A DNA stretch of 64,000 nucleotides, from assembly GCF_002019595.1 (NCBI RefSeq), contig NZ_KV917369.1:3860624-3924623 (forward strand), read 5' to 3'. The translations under genes were made by a program, and so were the position numbers. Every line of letters starts with the position of its first letter. The stretch's first letter is position 1. Below are positions 60,750 to 64,000 of this stretch, piece after piece. Source of the stretch: Priestia abyssalis. GTDB taxonomy: Bacteria > Bacillota > Bacilli > Bacillales > Bacillaceae_H. The notes below the pieces were generated by a model. The model saw nothing but the letters and a program-made list of their open reading frames with translations, was not told the DNA's origin and did no database searches.

Positions 60750-61961
60750 ATGGTTACTGGTGATGCTGCTTACATAAAAAAAATAAATAGAAGTTTAATT
60801 ATAGAAAAAATTGTTGAGCAAGGCATGATTTCAAGAGCAGACCTATCAAAAATGATTGAATTAACAAGAGCCACCATTTCTGCCCAAGTGTCCGATCTAT
60901 TAGATGAAGAACTAATAGTTGAAACACAGCAGGAACATAATAGTGTTGGCAGAAGACCCATTATGCTTTCTCTTAATCGCAAAGCCGGATATGCATTAGG
61001 AATCGATCTGGACTATCAACATATTCGATTTACGTTGTCTGATTTACTGGGTCATCCTATCTATTCAGAAACCATTCGGCTGGAAACCCCTGATTATGAT
61101 GTCATTCTTCATTTATTAATCGAGCATATACAAGCATACCAAAATAAATATTCCGACTCTCGTTACGGTATCGTGGGTCTAGTAATTGGAATTCATGGAA
61201 TTGTAAATAAAGACGAAACTATTTATTTCGTTCCTCGACATCAATGGCATAATAAAAATCTAAAAGCTGACCTGGAAGCCAAAATAGACATAAATGTATA
61301 TATTGAAAATAATGCTAACCTGTGTTCATTTGCTGAAAAAGTGTACAAGCATCATCATAGTGACAATTTGTTATGTGTCAGCATGTACTCGGGTGTTGGG
61401 CTCGGCATTATGAATGAGGGAGAACTTCTTAAAGGATATCATGGGTATGCAGGAGAAATGGGGCATATGATTATTGTGCCTGATGGAAAGCCTTGTAATT
61501 GCGGCAATCACGGCTGTTGGGAACTCTATTCATCTGAAGCCAGCTTTTTTAAAGAGCTGGCCGAAGAACATCATAAACATGATATAACCTATACGGATAT
61601 ACGAAATTGGATGATTGAACAGGAGCCTATAATCTGTAAACAAATGGAACAATTTATTAAATACCTATCTATCGGTTTAAATAATATCATTAATCTATAT
61701 AACCCTGAAATTTTAGTTCTTAATAGCGAGCTATTGAAGTTGTACCCGAATGCAGAAGAGATCATTAAGTCCCATCTGACTTCTACCATTAGCCACTATC
61801 GAGAATTAGTGATATCAGACCTTGGAAAGCAAGCGTGTGTAATGGGAGCATGTGCACTAGCAATCAAGAACTTTTTAGACATTCCAGCATTACGTTTAAA
61901 TATAGAGGATGATTATTTAAATCTGAGTAAGGAAAACGATGGTACAAAGGCCGCTCTTTGA
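60750..61961 (+). CDS. ROK family transcriptional repressor (XylR-like)
   Basis: 403 residues from the ATG at 60750 (GAAGGAG 7 nt upstream; the frame opens at 60708). An N-terminal winged helix (QGMISRADLSKMIELTRATI) is joined to a ROK sugar-kinase-like domain with GIDLDYQHIRFTLSD, then the zinc signature GHMIIVPDGKPCNCGNHGCW. ROK repressors release DNA when they bind a sugar or its acid. It is divergent from uxaC across a palindromic operator, so it probably controls the glucuronate genes on both sides. Confidence 0.9.
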   Translation: MVTGDAAYIKKINRSLIIEKIVEQGMISRADLSKMIELTRATISAQVSDLLDEELIVETQQEHNSVGRRPIMLSLNRKAGYALGIDLDYQHIRFTLSDLLGHPIYSETIRLETPDYDVILHLLIEHIQAYQNKYSDSRYGIVGLVIGIHGIVNKDETIYFVPRHQWHNKNLKADLEAKIDINVYIENNANLCSFAEKVYKHHHSDNLLCVSMYSGVGLGIMNEGELLKGYHGYAGEMGHMIIVPDGKPCNCGNHGCWELYSSEASFFKELAEEHHKHDITYTDIRNWMIEQEPIICKQMEQFIKYLSIGLNNIINLYNPEILVLNSELLKLYPNAEEIIKSHLTSTISHYRELVISDLGKQACVMGACALAIKNFLDIPALRLNIEDDYLNLSKENDGTKAAL

Positions 61962-61988
61962 AGCGAGAGGTTGAAAGTACTTTATGAT

Positions 61989-62032
61989 TAATAAGACCCC
62001 CGCTTCTGTACGTGAAGCGGGGGTTACTTCTA
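61989..62032 (+). terminator. Terminator of the ROK regulator
   Basis: AAGACCCCCGCTTC and GAAGCGGGGGTTACTTC pair around TGTACGT. Confidence 0.85.
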
Positions 62033-62078
62033 TTATATTGGCTTTGTTAAACAATGAGGTTAAAAGCGAACGGCATGA

Positions 62079-62123
62079 AAAAGCGTCCGAGAACATTCAT
62101 TTTCTCGGACGCTTTCTTTTCAT
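62079..62123 (-). terminator. Terminator of gnd
   Basis: AAAGCGTCCGAGAA and TTCTCGGACGCTTT form the stem with a T run on the - strand. Confidence 0.88.
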
Positions 62124-62172
62124 GCCATTGGAATGAGCCAAAAATCAACTTTTCACTGGCTAGACACTTATA

Positions 62173-63588
62173 TTACAGCCATTTTGTATGGAAAACACCC
62201 TCTTTATCAATGCGCTGATAAGTATGGGCACCAAAGTAATCGCGTTGAGCTTGCAACAGGTTTGCCGGTAATGTTTCCGTACGATAGCTGTCATAATAGG
62301 CGATGGCGCTTGCGAATGATGGTACAGGAATACCATTCTCAATTGCTACTGTAAGCACTTGGCGCAATGCAGACTGATAATTTTCGGCAATTTCGTTAAA
62401 GTACGGGTCCAATAAGAGATTGGCCAGATTAGGGTCACGGTCGTAAGCATCTTTAATTTTTTGCAGGAATTGTGCACGAATGATACACCCTCCGCGGAAA
62501 ATCATGGCGATATCACCGTAACGAAGATTCCAATCGTATTCTTCCGATGCTGCACGCATTTGAGCAAAGCCTTGGGCATATGAAACAATTTTACTTAAAT
62601 ATAAAGCTTTGCGTACAGCTTCAATTAATTCTCCTTTATTCCCTTTATATGCTTCTGCTTTCGGTCCCTTTAATAATTTGCTTGCCTTGACACGCTCGTC
62701 TTTCATCGCGGAGATAAAACGAGCAAAAACAGATTCTGTAATAATAGGAAGCGGAACGCCTAAATCTAACGCATTTTGGCTTGTCCATTTGCCTGTCCCT
62801 TTTTGACCGGCAGTATCTAAAATTACATCAACAAGCGGTTTCCCCGTTTCTTCATCTACTTTTGTAAAGATGTCAGCCGTAATCTCAATAAGATAGCTGT
62901 CTAATTCACCTTTGTTCCACTCCGAAAATACTTCATGCAGCTCGTCTGCACGTAAACCAAGTACATTCTTCAGGATAAAATAAGCCTCGCAAATTAATTG
63001 CATATCCCCATATTCAATGCCGTTATGAACCATTTTTACATAATGCCCGGCACCATTAGGCCCGATATATGTGCAGCATGCATCACCTTCTACTTTTGCT
63101 GAAATGGCTTTTAAGATCGGCTCGACCAGTTCATATGCCTCTTTTTGTCCGCCAGGCATAATGGAAGGACCTTTCAGCGCCCCTTCTTCACCGCCCGAAA
63201 CTCCTGTTCCAATAAAGTGAATACCCGTTTGTTCCAATTCCCTATTACGGCGGATTGTATCTTGGAAAAATGTATTCCCGCCATCAATTAAAATGTCGTC
63301 TTTTTCAAGATAAGGTTTTAATGAATGAATTGTTGCATCAGTGGCCGCACCCGCTTGTACCATTAAAAGAATTTTACGGGGCTTTTCTAACGAGTTTACA
63401 AACTCTTCAATCGTTTTTGCGCCAACAAAATTTTTTCCTTCTGCTTCATTTTTCAAAAACGCTTCCGTTTTTTCATATGAACGATTGAATACCGCAACAG
63501 AATACCCCCTGCTTTCAATATTTAAAGCCAAGTTTTTGCCCATTACCGCTAAGCCAATAACCCCGATTTGTTGTTTGGACATATTCAT
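62173..63588 (-). CDS. gnd: 6-phosphogluconate dehydrogenase
   Basis: 471 residues, standard length. It oxidises 6-phosphogluconate to ribulose 5-phosphate and CO2 with NADP. Dinucleotide motif [20 protein letters not shown] with NRS (NADP-type) is present, then [40 protein letters not shown] and [20 protein letters not shown]. The GGAG site lies 7 nt before the ATG at 63588. It follows the beta-glucuronidase gene by 45 nt and ends in a strong terminator, so it is co-transcribed with glucuronide breakdown and takes the product of gluconokinase. Confidence 0.96.
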   Translation of the reverse strand: MNMSKQQIGVIGLAVMGKNLALNIESRGYSVAVFNRSYEKTEAFLKNEAEGKNFVGAKTIEEFVNSLEKPRKILLMVQAGAATDATIHSLKPYLEKDDILIDGGNTFFQDTIRRNRELEQTGIHFIGTGVSGGEEGALKGPSIMPGGQKEAYELVEPILKAISAKVEGDACCTYIGPNGAGHYVKMVHNGIEYGDMQLICEAYFILKNVLGLRADELHEVFSEWNKGELDSYLIEITADIFTKVDEETGKPLVDVILDTAGQKGTGKWTSQNALDLGVPLPIITESVFARFISAMKDERVKASKLLKGPKAEAYKGNKGELIEAVRKALYLSKIVSYAQGFAQMRAASEEYDWNLRYGDIAMIFRGGCIIRAQFLQKIKDAYDRDPNLANLLLDPYFNEIAENYQSALRQVLTVAIENGIPVPSFASAIAYYDSYRTETLPANLLQAQRDYFGAHTYQRIDKEGVFHTKWL

Positions 63589-63633
63589 TTCACTTCTCCC
63601 ATTCTTTACTATTCTTTAAAGAGGCTTTTCATA

Positions 63634-64000
63634 TCATTTGTTTATATCAATAAAATCTGGCAGTTGATTGTATCTTTCATGTAATAAATAAGCCGCTTTC
63701 TTCGGTTTTCTATCTCTCGTAAACACACCTTTTTTATTCCCGCCAACACGAATGATGCCCTCTTTTGTTGCAAAGTCAGCAAAGTTCCACACATGCTCTC
63801 CAATAACATGATCAAGCTCATCAAATACTTTATGGTACATTTTTAGAAACTCAACTTGGAACTCCTCTGTCCACATTACAGGGACAGTAGATGTCATACC
63901 ATGCATCGTATCTGCACCGAATTCTGTTATAATGATTGGTTTTTGATCTGTCTCCCACCACTCTGTTAACTCACTTCTTAATGCTTCTTCAGCTGCCTTT
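63634..64000 (-). CDS. uidA: Beta-glucuronidase (GH2), C-terminal end only
   Basis: Cut by the window end; about 121 C-terminal residues are visible. Sequence such as ITEFGADTMHGMTSTVPVMW, WTEEFQVEFLKMYHKVFDEL and GEHVWNFADFATKEGIIRVG, then NKKGVFTRDRKPKKAAYLLH is the GH2 beta-glucuronidase pattern, with the nucleophile Glu in ITEFGAD. It releases glucuronic acid from glucuronides, the feed for uxaC. It lies directly upstream of gnd. Confidence 0.92.
   Translation of the reverse strand, partial: KAAEEALRSELTEWWETDQKPIIITEFGADTMHGMTSTVPVMWTEEFQVEFLKMYHKVFDELDHVIGEHVWNFADFATKEGIIRVGGNKKGVFTRDRKPKKAAYLLHERYNQLPDFIDINK

Overview
This window looks like chromosome from a spore-forming member of the Bacillaceae. 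It is AT-rich, has strong GGAGG-type ribosome sites, perfect hairpin-plus-T terminators, a sigma-H-like factor, HelD, a YkwD-like LysM/CAP protein, catabolite-control (cre) boxes and a sigma-D-type promoter before a chemoreceptor. Species cannot be fixed from the sequence. Both ends cut genes: modA at the left and a beta-glucuronidase gene at the right. No rRNA, tRNA or CRISPR array was seen.

Layout. (1) 1-1714: molybdate-binding protein ModA faces a one-component HTH/binding-protein regulator across a 34-nt palindromic operator. (2) 1730-8612: sulfur region with a TauE-type exporter, ssuBACED-type aliphatic sulfonate genes and yezD. Three similar leader/terminator elements and a Cys-Cys-Cys-Cys leader peptide before ssuB suggest control by sulfur or cysteine supply. 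(3) 8817-11800: small genes, a sigma-H paralogue, a LysM/CAP protein, methyltransferase and TetR remnants, and dispersed repeats. (4) 11997-23910: a sugar-acid-type catabolic cluster (TRAP transporter, MFS transporter, ThDP enzyme, zinc dehydrogenase, aldehyde dehydrogenase, LacI regulator) joined by copies of the palindrome TTAGATCGATCTAA. (5) 24255-40608: ordinary chromosomal genes (chemoreceptor, GDYXXLXY membrane protein, HelD, L,D-transpeptidase, BdbC, phosphodiesterase, YihY, TrkA-C protein, stress/envelope proteins). (6) 40660-64000: glucuronide catabolism together with nickel handling.

The last region is the most interesting. Beta-glucuronidase and a GPH symporter would supply glucuronate. 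UxaC and an SDR of the mannonate oxidoreductase type would give fructuronate and then mannonate. No mannonate dehydratase or KDG enzymes are seen here. Instead there is a LarA-family nickel-pincer racemase/epimerase homologue, gluconokinase, 6-phosphogluconate dehydrogenase and transketolase. The genes for making the nickel-pincer cofactor (larB, split larC, larE) are interleaved, and a four-gene nickel/peptide-type ABC transporter lies next to them. I infer a complete nickel-dependent route: glucuronide > glucuronate > fructuronate > mannonate > gluconate > 6-phosphogluconate > pentose phosphates. A ROK repressor, with similar operator sequences before uxaC and before the symporter 20 kb away, probably controls it.
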